Shown: positions 1 to 6,064, numbered from the stretch's first letter. The stretch: DNA of 8,627 nt from Alphaproteobacteria bacterium (GCA_021776755.1 JAJFFI010000220.1:1-8627), one strand, 5' to 3'. Numbers and translations: made by a program. Notes: generated by a model from the sequence alone, not told the origin.

Positions 1-1040
1 CTGTCGTCCATGCCGTCGACGCCGAAAAAGGCGTAGAACGCCGCGTCGGGTTCGGCAATGCGGATGCGCGGGTTGCCGGCAAGGCGCTGGTAGACGAGAT
101 CGCGGCCGCGGCGACACCGCTCCACCATCTCGGCGATGAACGGCTCGCCCTGCTCGAGTGCCGCGATGCCGGCCTTCTGCACGAACACCGGTGAGCAGGA
201 CCAGGTGAACTCGACCAGCTTGCCGAGGTCCTCCAGCAGGCGCGGAGGTGCCACCATCCAGCCAAGCCGCCAGCCGGTCATGCACCAGGATTTCGAAAAA
301 CTGTTAAGCGAGATCACCGCGTCGTCGGGCTCGGCGATTTCGATGAAGCTCGGCGCGTGGGGGGCGTCATAGACGATGCGGTCATAGACCTCGTCGGCGA
401 TCAACCAGAGTCCGCGGGCGCGGCAGAAATCGAGCAGGGCGCGTTGCTCCTCGCCGCTCATCATCCAGCCGGTCGGATTGTTGGGCGAGTTGACGAAGAT
501 CGCGCGGGTGCGGTCGTCCGCGAGATCGAACAGCCGCTCAAGATCGAGTTGCCAGCGCCCGTCCTGCATCTCGAGATTGGCAAACCGCGGCTCAGCACCC
601 GAGACCCGCACTGAGTCGGCGGCGTTGGGCCAGAGCGGGCCGACGATGATCATGTTGTCGCCCGCATCCAGAAGTGTGCGCACGATCAGCGTGATCCCGG
701 CCATGCCCGAGGCCGTCACGGTGATCCGGTCGGCGCCCACGGTCTTGCCGCCCCGCTCTAAGTCATAGGTGCGGCCGAGATAGGCGGCGATGGCGGTGCG
801 GAGTTCCGGGATGCCCGAGTTCGAAGAATAGAACGTGTCGCCCGCATCGAGGCTCGCCATCAGCGCGTCGCGCACGAAGTCCGGCGTCACCAGATCGCCC
901 TCGCCGAACCACAGCGGGATGATCTCCGCCGCCTGCGGATGATTGGTGCCGTAGTTGAATGCCTCGCGGATCAGCGACGAGGGTATCGCCTCCAGCTGCG
1001 CGCGGATGGGCACGGGCCCGGGGGTGCTGCCTTCAGCCAT
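1..1040 (-). CDS. PLP-dependent aminotransferase, class I/II (3' end outside window)
   Basis: Cytosolic fold-type I aminotransferase, expected to move an amino group between an amino acid and a 2-oxo acid through pyridoxal phosphate. I translated 346 uninterrupted codons from the ATG at 1038-1040; the C-terminus (perhaps 40-50 residues by family length) lies beyond base 1. Visible landmarks: a YSSNSG segment near residue 73, NNPTG at 187-191 (cofactor/substrate Asn), DEVY at 216-219 (Asp for the pyridine nitrogen, Tyr for the PLP hydroxyl), and SFSKSW with Schiff-base Lys250 followed by GWRLGW, where Arg258 is the usual PLP-phosphate contact. The 34-residue Asp-to-Lys spacing is normal. A GGAG lies 8 bases before the ATG. 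It follows the RidA gene on the same strand after 112 bases, so the two may be co-transcribed. Substrate is not determinable; aspartate- or aromatic-type subgroups are the closest matches in style. Confidence 0.93.
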   Translation of the reverse strand, partial: MAEGSTPGPVPIRAQLEAIPSSLIREAFNYGTNHPQAAEIIPLWFGEGDLVTPDFVRDALMASLDAGDTFYSSNSGIPELRTAIAAYLGRTYDLERGGKTVGADRITVTASGMAGITLIVRTLLDAGDNMIIVGPLWPNAADSVRVSGAEPRFANLEMQDGRWQLDLERLFDLADDRTRAIFVNSPNNPTGWMMSGEEQRALLDFCRARGLWLIADEVYDRIVYDAPHAPSFIEIAEPDDAVISLNSFSKSWCMTGWRLGWMVAPPRLLEDLGKLVEFTWSCSPVFVQKAGIAALEQGEPFIAEMVERCRRGRDLVYQRLAGNPRIRIAEPDAAFYAFFGVDGMDD

Positions 1041-1152
1041 AAGTTCGGCTCCAATGCGAAAACGGGCAGACGCTATCAGGCGTTATCGCGTGCCGCCACC
1101 GCGCAATTGTCCGGAGACATTCACGCGGCATCCTCCGCTGCCGGCAACGGCA
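1041..1152. other. Intergenic gap between RidA and aminotransferase genes
   Basis: This 112-base gap separates two minus-strand genes. It carries the aminotransferase ribosome binding site (GGAG on the minus strand, about 1049-1052). It also has an imperfect dyad at 1070-1091 (nine-base arms, 7 of 9 paired, four-base loop), too weak to call a terminator. No convincing promoter hexamers are visible, so co-transcription with RidA is possible but not proven. Confidence 0.4.
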
Positions 1153-1539
1153 TCAGGCTTTCGCGGCGATCACCTCGATCTCGACCAGCCAGTCCGGACT
1201 GGCAAGGCCGGAAATCACCAGCAGCGTCGACGCCGGGCGCGCATCGCCGATGAACTGGTCACGCACCTCGCGGTAGATCGGCACCCCCGACGGCGAGGTG
1301 ACGTAGCCCTTGATGCGCACGATGTCCTCCGGCCCCATGCCCGCGGACTTCAGCAGCGCCAGCACGTTGCGCCAGGTCTGTTCGTGCTGTTCGCGCTCGT
1401 CCTTCGACGTGTTGCCATCCGTGTCGGCGCCGACCTGACCCGAGATCAGATACCAGCGCGCTCCCGCCGGAACCTCGACGCCGGGGCTGTAGTTCGAGAA
1501 CGGCGGCGGGGCGGTGTCGGGCTTGTGATACTTGAGCAT
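1153..1539 (-). CDS. RidA family (YjgF/YER057c/UK114) enamine/imine deaminase
   Basis: A 128-residue protein of the usual length for this family of small trimeric cytosolic enzymes, whose characterised members hydrolyse reactive enamine/imine intermediates such as 2-aminoacrylate made by PLP enzymes. Seen in the sequence: LISGQVGAD at 31-39, a central helix HEQTWRNVLALLKSAGM at 52-68, IKGYV at 76-80, and the C-terminal signature around DARPASTLLV with Arg101 at the position of the substrate-carboxylate Arg (R105 in E. coli RidA), ending in EIEVIA at 120-125. The ATG at 1537-1539 is chosen because a GAGGGAGA stretch precedes it on the minus strand and family homology begins here; the reading frame stays open further upstream but that extension has no family features. 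It is followed by a PLP aminotransferase, a fitting partner. Archetype versus other Rid subfamilies cannot be settled by eye. Confidence 0.93.
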   Translation of the reverse strand: MLKYHKPDTAPPPFSNYSPGVEVPAGARWYLISGQVGADTDGNTSKDEREQHEQTWRNVLALLKSAGMGPEDIVRIKGYVTSPSGVPIYREVRDQFIGDARPASTLLVISGLASPDWLVEIEVIAAKA

Positions 1540-1623
1540 GAGGTGTCTCCCTCGGCGGTGTGGGTTCCAAAATTCAGGCCCGCAGTATTGCAGCAGGTGG
1601 CTGCCCCACACTAGCATCCCGCC
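1540..1623. promoter_or_regulatory. Divergent promoter region between RidA and acyl-CoA ligase genes
   Basis: These 84 bases must hold promoters for both directions. Seven-base inverted arms GTGTGGG (1558-1564) and CCCACAC (1605-1611) are 40 bases apart and could be half-sites of an operator, though chance is not excluded. On the plus strand, TTGCAG (1588-1593) and TAGCAT (1612-1617) are 18 bases apart, a plausible weak sigma-70-type pair (3/6 and 4/6 matches to consensus). Its start point would fall at about 1623-1626, on the ligase ATG itself. GTTCCAAAATT at 1564-1574 is nearly repeated at 1636-1645 inside the coding sequence. Promoter assignment is inference. Confidence 0.35.
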
Positions 1624-3264
1624 ATGGACGGCAGAGTTCCAAATTGGGGTCCGCTGATTGACGACCCGATGGAATCGCGCACGGTGGCCCGGGTGCTGGC
1701 GAGCCGCGCGGCGGCCTGCGGCGACGATATGTGGATCGTCGCCGGTGCTGCGGACGATGCCGTGCGCCTGACGTTTGCCGAGATGGACCGGCGCTCGAAC
1801 CGGCTTGCCCGCGGCCTTGCCGGCATCGGCGTCGCGCCCGGCGAGACCGTGCTGATGCTGCTCCCTGATGACCCGGCGATCCTCACCGCCTGGTGCGCGC
1901 TCGCCAAGCTCGGTGCGATCGAAGTGCCGGTGAACACGCACCTCCGGGGCGGCGTCCTGGCGCATGTGGTCAACAACTCGGCAGCCGCGACGATGATCGC
2001 TGACGCAGGTTCCCTCGGCCGGATCGCCGATGTCGCTGACGAGCTCGAGCACCTCAAGCGGATCATCGTCACCGGCGGTTCCGCCGCCGCATCGCTCGAA
2101 AGCCGTTACGATATCGTTTCACTCGACGGCGTGTTTGCCGACGACGATTCGGCGCTCTCCGAAGACGGTCCGGCGCACCACGATATCAAGGCTGTGATGT
2201 ACACCTCGGGCACCACGGGGCCGTCGAAGGGTGTGATGATCACGCACTGCCACGCTTATGAATATGCGCTCTCGGTGGTCGAACTCCTCGAGCTCCGCAA
2301 GGCCGATGTCTACTATTCGCCGTTGCCGCTGTTTCACATCGCGGGGCAATGGGCGGGGGTCTATGCGGCTCTGATCGCGGGGTGCACGGTCGTGATCCCG
2401 CCGGCGTTTTCGCTGAAGGAATTCTGGCCCGATGTTCGCGCGCATGGCGCGACTACCACTTTCCTGCTCGGCGCGATGGCGAATTTTCTCTATCGCCAGA
2501 CGGCGGCGAGTGACGATGCGGACAACCCGATGGAGCGGATGCTCGTCGTGCCGCTGCTGCCCGAGATCGAGGATTTCAAGACGCGCTTCGACGTGCTGGT
2601 CTCGACCACATGGGGCGCCACCGAAATCAACGTGCCGACACGCTCGTCCTTCGATCTTGCCGACAACAAGACCTGCGGCCGGGTTGCGGAAGACCGATTT
2701 GAGGTGCGGATCGTCGACGAGCACGACAACGAGGCGCCGCCGGGCGTGCCGGGCGAGGCGCTCGTGCGTTCGAAAATTCCGTGGATCCTGATGGCGGGCT
2801 ATTGGCAAAACGCGGAGGCCACCGTCGCGGCCTGGCGGAACCAGTGGGTTCACAGCGGCGACATGCTGATGCGGGACGCCGACGGCAATCTCTATTTCGT
2901 CGACCGCACCAAGGACGCGATCCGGCGGCGGGGTGAAAACATCTCCTCGATGGAAGTCGAGAACGAGATCAACGCGCATCCCGACGTGCTCGAAAGCGCT
3001 GTCATCCCCGTCGACTCCGAGCATACCGAGCAGGAGGTGATGGCGGTCGTCGTGCCGAAGGACGGTGCCGAAATTGACCCCACCGATTTGATCCGCTTCG
3101 TCGAACCGCGCATGGCCTATTTCATGGTGCCGCGCTACATCGATGTGGTGGCGGCCCTGCCGAAGACCCAGACCGGCAAGATCCAGAAGTTCGAACTGCG
3201 TGCGGCCGGGCTGACCGAAACCACATGGGACCGCGAGGCCGCGGGCCTGAAACTGAAACGCTGA
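1624..3264 (+). CDS. AMP-dependent acyl-CoA ligase, CaiC-like (ANL superfamily)
   Basis: Cytosolic ATP-dependent ligase that would activate a carboxylic acid to its CoA thioester via an acyl-adenylate. All core ANL motifs are present in 546 residues: P-loop YTSGTTGPSKG at 193-203, LPLFH at 234-238, TWGATE at 329-334, HSGD at 410-413, hinge segment DRTKDAIRRRGEN at 427-439, and PKTQTGK at 513-519 with catalytic Lys519. The RRRGENISSMEVENEI style and the tail EPRMAYFMVPRY resemble crotonobetaine/carnitine-CoA ligase relatives more than acetyl-CoA synthetases; the actual acid is unknown. The ATG at 1624 gives the full-length N-terminus but has no Shine-Dalgarno; a later in-frame ATG at 1669 has none either. 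A crotonase gene follows after 19 bases on the same strand, indicating an operon and a shared acyl-CoA substrate. Confidence 0.93.
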   Translation: MDGRVPNWGPLIDDPMESRTVARVLASRAAACGDDMWIVAGAADDAVRLTFAEMDRRSNRLARGLAGIGVAPGETVLMLLPDDPAILTAWCALAKLGAIEVPVNTHLRGGVLAHVVNNSAAATMIADAGSLGRIADVADELEHLKRIIVTGGSAAASLESRYDIVSLDGVFADDDSALSEDGPAHHDIKAVMYTSGTTGPSKGVMITHCHAYEYALSVVELLELRKADVYYSPLPLFHIAGQWAGVYAALIAGCTVVIPPAFSLKEFWPDVRAHGATTTFLLGAMANFLYRQTAASDDADNPMERMLVVPLLPEIEDFKTRFDVLVSTTWGATEINVPTRSSFDLADNKTCGRVAEDRFEVRIVDEHDNEAPPGVPGEALVRSKIPWILMAGYWQNAEATVAAWRNQWVHSGDMLMRDADGNLYFVDRTKDAIRRRGENISSMEVENEINAHPDVLESAVIPVDSEHTEQEVMAVVVPKDGAEIDPTDLIRFVEPRMAYFMVPRYIDVVAALPKTQTGKIQKFELRAAGLTETTWDREAAGLKLKR

Positions 3265-3270
3265 GGCATT

Positions 3271-3276
3271 GGAGAG
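3271..3276 (+). promoter_or_regulatory. Ribosome binding site fixing the crotonase start
   Basis: GGAGAG sits 7 bases before the ATG at 3284, in the 19-base gap after the ligase stop. It favours this ATG over an in-frame TTG at 3269, which would place the ribosome binding site inside the coding sequence and add five residues unlike the family. Confidence 0.75.
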
Positions 3277-3283
3277 CGACGAT

Positions 3284-4087
3284 ATGAGCGACCGGATCAT
3301 CGTGAAGAAGGACGGACATGTGGCCTGGCTGCTGCTGAACCGTCCGGACAAGCTCAATGCCATGACCATCGACACCTGGTTCGAGCTCGACGATCACCTC
3401 CACGCGCTCGACAAGGATCGCGAGATCCGCTGCCTGATCATTGCCGGCGAGGGCAAGGCGTTCCTCGCGGGCCACGACGTCGGCGAGATCCGCGAGCACA
3501 ACGAGGACATTGCGGCCGGCAAGCTGACCCCGTCGCAGCTCCGCGAATGGCAAAAGAGCCTGCAGAACTCGACCCGTCTGATCCGCTCCGTGCGCTTCCC
3601 GGTGATCGCGGCGGTGCACGGCTACGCTGTCGGCGCGGGCTGCGAAATGGTCTTTGCCTGCGATCTCGTGGTGGCCGAGGAAGGCACGCAGTTCGGCTTC
3701 CCCGAGGTCAACATCGGCGTCACCATCACCAACGGCGGCAGCTACTACCTGCCCCGCAAGGTCGGGCTCGCCAAGGCGCGCGAGCTTGCCTATACGGGCG
3801 AATTCATCGATGCGGACGAGGCGCATCGTATCGGGCTGGTGAACCGCATCGCCGGCAAGGGCAAGGTGCGCGATGAGGCCGAGGCGCTCGCCCGCCGCAT
3901 CGCGTCGCGCGCGCCGGTCGCCGTCCAGCTCCACAAGGTGATGCTCGACCAGGGCCAGGAAAGTTCGCTCGAGAGCGTGCTGAACATGGAGACCGAGGCA
4001 CTCGTCCAGACCGCGATGACAAAGGACAACCAGGAAGGCGCCAACGCCTTCTTCGAAAAACGCGAGCCGAAATTTACCGGGGAATAG
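3284..4087 (+). CDS. Enoyl-CoA hydratase/isomerase (crotonase) family protein
   Basis: A 267-residue crotonase-fold enzyme, normal length, expected to act on the CoA thioester made by the ligase immediately upstream. Visible: NRPDKLNAM near 19-27, the first oxyanion-hole segment GKAFLAGHD at 57-65, the second GYAVGAGCE at 113-121, and FPE ending at Glu141. Glu121 and Glu141 have the same 20-residue spacing as catalytic Glu144/Glu164 of rat enoyl-CoA hydratase, so hydratase chemistry is plausible. The stretch after Glu141 reads NIGVTITNGGSYYLPR, whereas typical hydratases have LG-x-x-P-x-x-GG there, so the pro and flanking loop differ. This could mark a subgroup with a different substrate or reaction (isomerase, lyase, or hydrolase). 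The C-terminal helix ending FFEKREPKFTG is standard for the family. Reaction therefore uncertain, family certain. Confidence 0.93.
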   Translation: MSDRIIVKKDGHVAWLLLNRPDKLNAMTIDTWFELDDHLHALDKDREIRCLIIAGEGKAFLAGHDVGEIREHNEDIAAGKLTPSQLREWQKSLQNSTRLIRSVRFPVIAAVHGYAVGAGCEMVFACDLVVAEEGTQFGFPEVNIGVTITNGGSYYLPRKVGLAKARELAYTGEFIDADEAHRIGLVNRIAGKGKVRDEAEALARRIASRAPVAVQLHKVMLDQGQESSLESVLNMETEALVQTAMTKDNQEGANAFFEKREPKFTGE

Positions 4088-4106
4088 ACCATCGATCCGA
4101 AAGACC

Positions 4107-4210
4107 CGCCGTCATTTCGAGCGAAGCGAGAAATCTCGTATCAGCTGCCGACATCGTTTGTTTCCGAGACGAGATTTCTCCACCGCTGCGCGGCGTTCGA
4201 AATGACGGCG
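4107..4210. repeat. Two-copy intergenic inverted repeat forming a long hairpin
   Basis: Two copies of one unit face each other. Outer arms 4107-4120 and 4197-4210 pair perfectly over 14 bases, starting CGCCGTCATTTCGA. Inner arms 4129-4139 and 4169-4179 pair perfectly over 11 bases (AGAAATCTCGT). Between inner and outer arms the two copies differ: 8 bases (4121-4128) on the left, 17 on the right (4180-4196). The loop is 29 bases (4140-4168). It lies between the convergent crotonase and MaoC genes, so the folded RNA could help terminate transcription or protect 3' ends in both directions, though there is no clear T-tract. The arm sequence resembles dispersed REP/BIME-like intergenic repeats of several bacterial groups; that resemblance is from memory, unchecked. 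Confidence 0.85.
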
Positions 4211-4231
4211 GCGCATTTCCGGTCCTGATCG

Positions 4232-4687
4232 TCAGGCAGGCCGGCGCTTCAGGATCTCGGTCACCAGATACGACATCACCACCTCGTCCTTCTGGTTAAG
4301 CACGTCCATCTTGAGATCGGCGTAGCCGCGGTCGTCGCGGGTCTCCGAGGTCCGGGCGCTCAGCACTTCGCTCCGCATCCGGATCGTGTCGCCCGGGCGC
4401 ACCGGCAGGTGCCAGCGGAGCTTGTCGAGGCCGGGCGAGCCCATCGCGCCGGGCGCGAGAATTCCGGATTGCGCGAACATGCGGAAACTCAGCACGGCCA
4501 CCTGCCAGCCACTCGCGATCAATCCGCCGAAGTGGGACTCTCCCGCCGCGATCTCGTCGAGATGAAACGGCTGCGGGTCGTAGAGCCGCGCGAAGTCGAG
4601 GATCATCGTTCTCGTGATCGTGACGCCTGCCGACTCGTGCACGTGGCCGGGCTGGAAATCCTCGTAGTACATGTCATAGGCCGGCAT
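4232..4687 (-). CDS. MaoC family (R)-enoyl-CoA hydratase-like dehydratase
   Basis: A 151-residue single hot-dog-fold protein, the usual length of bacterial MaoC-like hydratases, which add water to trans-2-enoyl-CoA to give (R)-3-hydroxyacyl-CoA; some relatives hydrate branched or dicarboxylic enoyl-CoA. The hydratase-2 motif is visible as FARLYDPQPFHLDE, with Asp37 and His42 as the catalytic pair, followed by HFGGLIASGW, which lines the tunnel in this family. VRPGD near residue 104 and the closing strand EVVMSYLVTEIL are also typical. The start MPAYDMYYEDF is chosen because AGGA lies 7 bases before its ATG; the longer open frame upstream overlaps the metallopeptidase and is not family-like. 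It lies 37 bases after the metallopeptidase stop on the same strand, so read-through is likely. Exact substrate unknown. Confidence 0.92.
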   Translation of the reverse strand: MPAYDMYYEDFQPGHVHESAGVTITRTMILDFARLYDPQPFHLDEIAAGESHFGGLIASGWQVAVLSFRMFAQSGILAPGAMGSPGLDKLRWHLPVRPGDTIRMRSEVLSARTSETRDDRGYADLKMDVLNQKDEVVMSYLVTEILKRRPA

Positions 4688-4703
4688 GGTCGTTCCTGCA
4701 GAA

Positions 4704-4717
4704 TTATTTTGAAATAA
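4704..4717. promoter_or_regulatory. AT-rich dyad upstream of the MaoC gene
   Basis: TTATTT (4704-4709) and AAATAA (4712-4717) form a six-base inverted repeat with two bases between, inside an almost purely A/T stretch (4702-4719) in otherwise GC-rich DNA. It lies in the 37-base gap between the metallopeptidase stop and the MaoC ribosome binding site. It could be an operator, a promoter element or a cleavage site; no good -35 hexamer is visible at the right spacing, so the role is open. Confidence 0.3.
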
Positions 4718-4724
4718 AAGCGGT

Positions 4725-5144
4725 TCAGTCGTCACCGGCGCGTGCGGCGTCGTCCTCGAGGCGGTGCATGTCCTCGTCGGAAAAGCCGAAGTGATGGCCG
4801 ACCTCGTGGACAAGGACATGCCGGACGAGGGTTTCAAGCGCCACACCGGTCGTCGCGCTTTCGGCGAGGATAGGGCGGCGGTAGAGAAAGATCATGTCCA
4901 TCTCCTGCCGGACATCGAGCGCGCTCTGGTGTGGCAGCGCGACGCCCTGGTAGAGCCCGCTGAGGTTCCACGGATCCGGTATGCCCAACGAGTCGAGGAC
5001 CTCCCGGTCGGCGAAATCCTCGACCCGGATCACGACATTTCCCAGATGCGCCTGAAGCTCCTCGGGCATCCGCGCGATCTCGTCGCGCGCGATCGCCTCC
5101 ATCTCCTCGGCGCCCGTCTCGGGGCTGGGCAGGCCACTCATCAT
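4725..5144 (-). CDS. Metallopeptidase family protein (zincin, PF06262 type)
   Basis: A 139-residue cytosolic zincin-like protein. The zinc motif HEVGHHFGFSD is at 113-123: His113 and His117 plus Asp123 fit the HExxHxxGxxD pattern, with Glu114 as the general base. The spacing, the small size, and the segment DPWNLSGLYQGVALP at about 55-69 followed by IFLYRRPIL match the short bacterial metallopeptidase family formerly called DUF1025 (PF06262). Physiological substrates are generally unknown for this family and I do not infer one. The ATG at 5142-5144 is preceded by an AGGG 8 bases upstream; a second ATG immediately follows and could serve instead (start at 5141). It is divergent from the pterin dehydratase gene and 37 bases upstream of the MaoC gene. 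Confidence 0.9.
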   Translation of the reverse strand: MMSGLPSPETGAEEMEAIARDEIARMPEELQAHLGNVVIRVEDFADREVLDSLGIPDPWNLSGLYQGVALPHQSALDVRQEMDMIFLYRRPILAESATTGVALETLVRHVLVHEVGHHFGFSDEDMHRLEDDAARAGDD

Positions 5145-5161
5145 GGCGCGGACCCTAGCGC

Positions 5162-5183
5162 GGCTTGATCTGGCGACCAAGCC
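5162..5183. promoter_or_regulatory. Hairpin in the divergent metallopeptidase/pterin dehydratase spacer
   Basis: Nine-base arms 5162-5170 and 5175-5183 pair at 8 of 9 positions around a TGGC loop; the perfect part is GGCTTG with CAAGCC. It sits 36 bases before the pterin dehydratase ATG and 17 bases before the metallopeptidase start, in a 75-base divergent spacer. It could be an operator serving both genes or a leader-RNA hairpin. No T-tract follows, so a terminator is unlikely. Confidence 0.35.
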
Positions 5184-5219
5184 TTGCCACCTTCGTTGAA
5201 GACAACCCTGGAGAAAGAC

Positions 5220-5510
5220 ATGGCCGACCGGCTTTCCGACGATGACATCAAGAGCGTGCTCGCCGATCTCGACGGCTGGTCGATGACCGAGGGGCGGAGT
5301 GCGATTACACGTAAGTTCGAATTCGGGAACTTCAACGAGGCGTTCGGCTTCATGACGCGCGTCGCGCTGAAGGCCGAGTCGATGAACCACCATCCGGAAT
5401 GGTTCAACGTCTACAAGACGGTCGACGTCACGCTCTCGACCCACGACGCGGACGGGCTCACCGGGCTCGACATGAAGCTTGCGGCATTCATGAACAAGGC
5501 TGCCGGTTAG
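5220..5510 (+). CDS. phhB: Pterin-4a-carbinolamine dehydratase (4a-hydroxytetrahydrobiopterin dehydratase)
   Basis: A 96-residue protein of the PCD/DCoH family, which dehydrates 4a-hydroxytetrahydropterin so the cofactor of aromatic amino acid hydroxylases can be recycled. The signature is clear: SMNHHPEW at 54-61 and [11 protein letters not shown] at 74-84. His57, His58 and His75 have the same spacing as the catalytic His61, His62 and His79 of the mammalian enzyme. The ATG at 5220 is chosen for the GGAGA 5-10 bases upstream and because homology begins at [19 protein letters not shown]; the frame is open further upstream without family features. No phenylalanine hydroxylase is in the window, so the partner is unknown. 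A Sel1-repeat gene follows after 17 bases and is probably co-transcribed. The symbol phhB follows common usage for bacterial members; some genomes carry the family without the hydroxylase. Confidence 0.93.
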   Translation: MADRLSDDDIKSVLADLDGWSMTEGRSAITRKFEFGNFNEAFGFMTRVALKAESMNHHPEWFNVYKTVDVTLSTHDADGLTGLDMKLAAFMNKAAG

Positions 5511-5527
5511 CGTCCGCGGCCGCCGCC

Positions 5528-6064
5528 ATGTGGTTCGACCGCCGTATCCTGATCGTCATCGCGCTGGTAATCGCGGGCCTGTTCTACGCGATCTTCGAGT
5601 ATCGCACCTCGACGGTCGTCGCCGGCTTCCGCGCGGTCCGGTCCGGGGAGTTCGGGATCGCGCGCGACATCTTCACGCGCTATGCGGATCAGGGAAATCC
5701 ACCCGGCCAGTACGGCCTCGGGCTGCTGCACCAGAAAGGCTGGGGCACGACGCCGGATGCGCGGGTGGCGGCGCAATGGTACCGGCGCGCGGCAGAGCAG
5801 AATTTCGGGCCCGCGCAACTGGCGCTCGCCGCACTGGTCGAGACCGGGATTGGCGGTGTCGGGAAAGATACCGTCGAGGCCCACGTCTGGTACCGGCTCG
5901 CCGTCGACAACCGGGTCGACCGGGCGGTCGGCGGGCGAGATCGCACCCGCCAGATCATGTCGGCGGCCGAACAGGCGCGCGCCGAAGCCCGCATTGCAAA
6001 ACTGCAGGCAACATTCCCGCAGGGCGAATTCAGCGCCTCGAAAAGCCTGGGTGTTTTCCCGTGA
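5528..6064 (+). CDS. Membrane-anchored Sel1-like repeat protein
   Basis: A 178-residue protein with an N-terminal hydrophobic helix at about residues 7-23 preceded by RR, predicting an uncleaved anchor with the rest outside the cytoplasm (inferred from the positive-inside rule). Two Sel1-type (TPR-like) repeats are visible, about 53-90 (GQYGLGLLHQKGWG, then AAQWYRRAAEQ) and 91-127 (AQLALAALVETG, then AHVWYRLAVDN), with a degenerate half-repeat before them (SGEFGIARDIFTRYADQG). The tail 140-163 is a charged helix. Such proteins are usually scaffolds for protein-protein contacts; the partner is unknown. The ATG at 5528 has no clear Shine-Dalgarno, but lies 17 bases after the pterin dehydratase stop, so translation may be coupled. 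The gene ends 3 bases from the convergent dehydrogenase gene. Confidence 0.85.
   Translation: MWFDRRILIVIALVIAGLFYAIFEYRTSTVVAGFRAVRSGEFGIARDIFTRYADQGNPPGQYGLGLLHQKGWGTTPDARVAAQWYRRAAEQNFGPAQLALAALVETGIGGVGKDTVEAHVWYRLAVDNRVDRAVGGRDRTRQIMSAAEQARAEARIAKLQATFPQGEFSASKSLGVFP

Noticed and set aside
1070..1091. Imperfect dyad between RidA and aminotransferase genes considered as a terminator
   Set aside because: Only 7 of 9 arm bases pair, the stem is broken by mismatches, and no T-tract follows in the minus-strand direction.
955..1614. A 219-codon open frame on the plus strand opposite RidA and the aminotransferase start
   Set aside because: It is antisense to RidA and low in domain-like features; shadow coding.
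1564..1645. Near-direct repeat GTTCCAAAATT / GTTCCAAATT flanking the ligase start
   Set aside because: Short, one base different, and the second copy encodes ligase residues; too little to support an operator or duplication.
1540..2052. N-terminal extension of the RidA frame into the ligase gene region
   Set aside because: RidA homology begins at the ATG at 1539 behind a good ribosome binding site; the extension is antisense to the ligase and unlike any RidA protein.
2119..3375. A 418-codon open frame on the minus strand opposite the acyl-CoA ligase
   Set aside because: Antisense shadow of a complete ligase with all ANL motifs; the Arg/His/Asp-rich product resembles no family.
3122..3934. 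A 270-codon open frame on the minus strand opposite the crotonase
   Set aside because: Antisense shadow of a well-supported gene, without motifs or a credible ribosome binding site.
5145..5444. Upstream extension of the metallopeptidase frame across the pterin dehydratase gene
   Set aside because: The family-length protein begins at the ATG at 5144; the extension overlaps a clear gene on the other strand.
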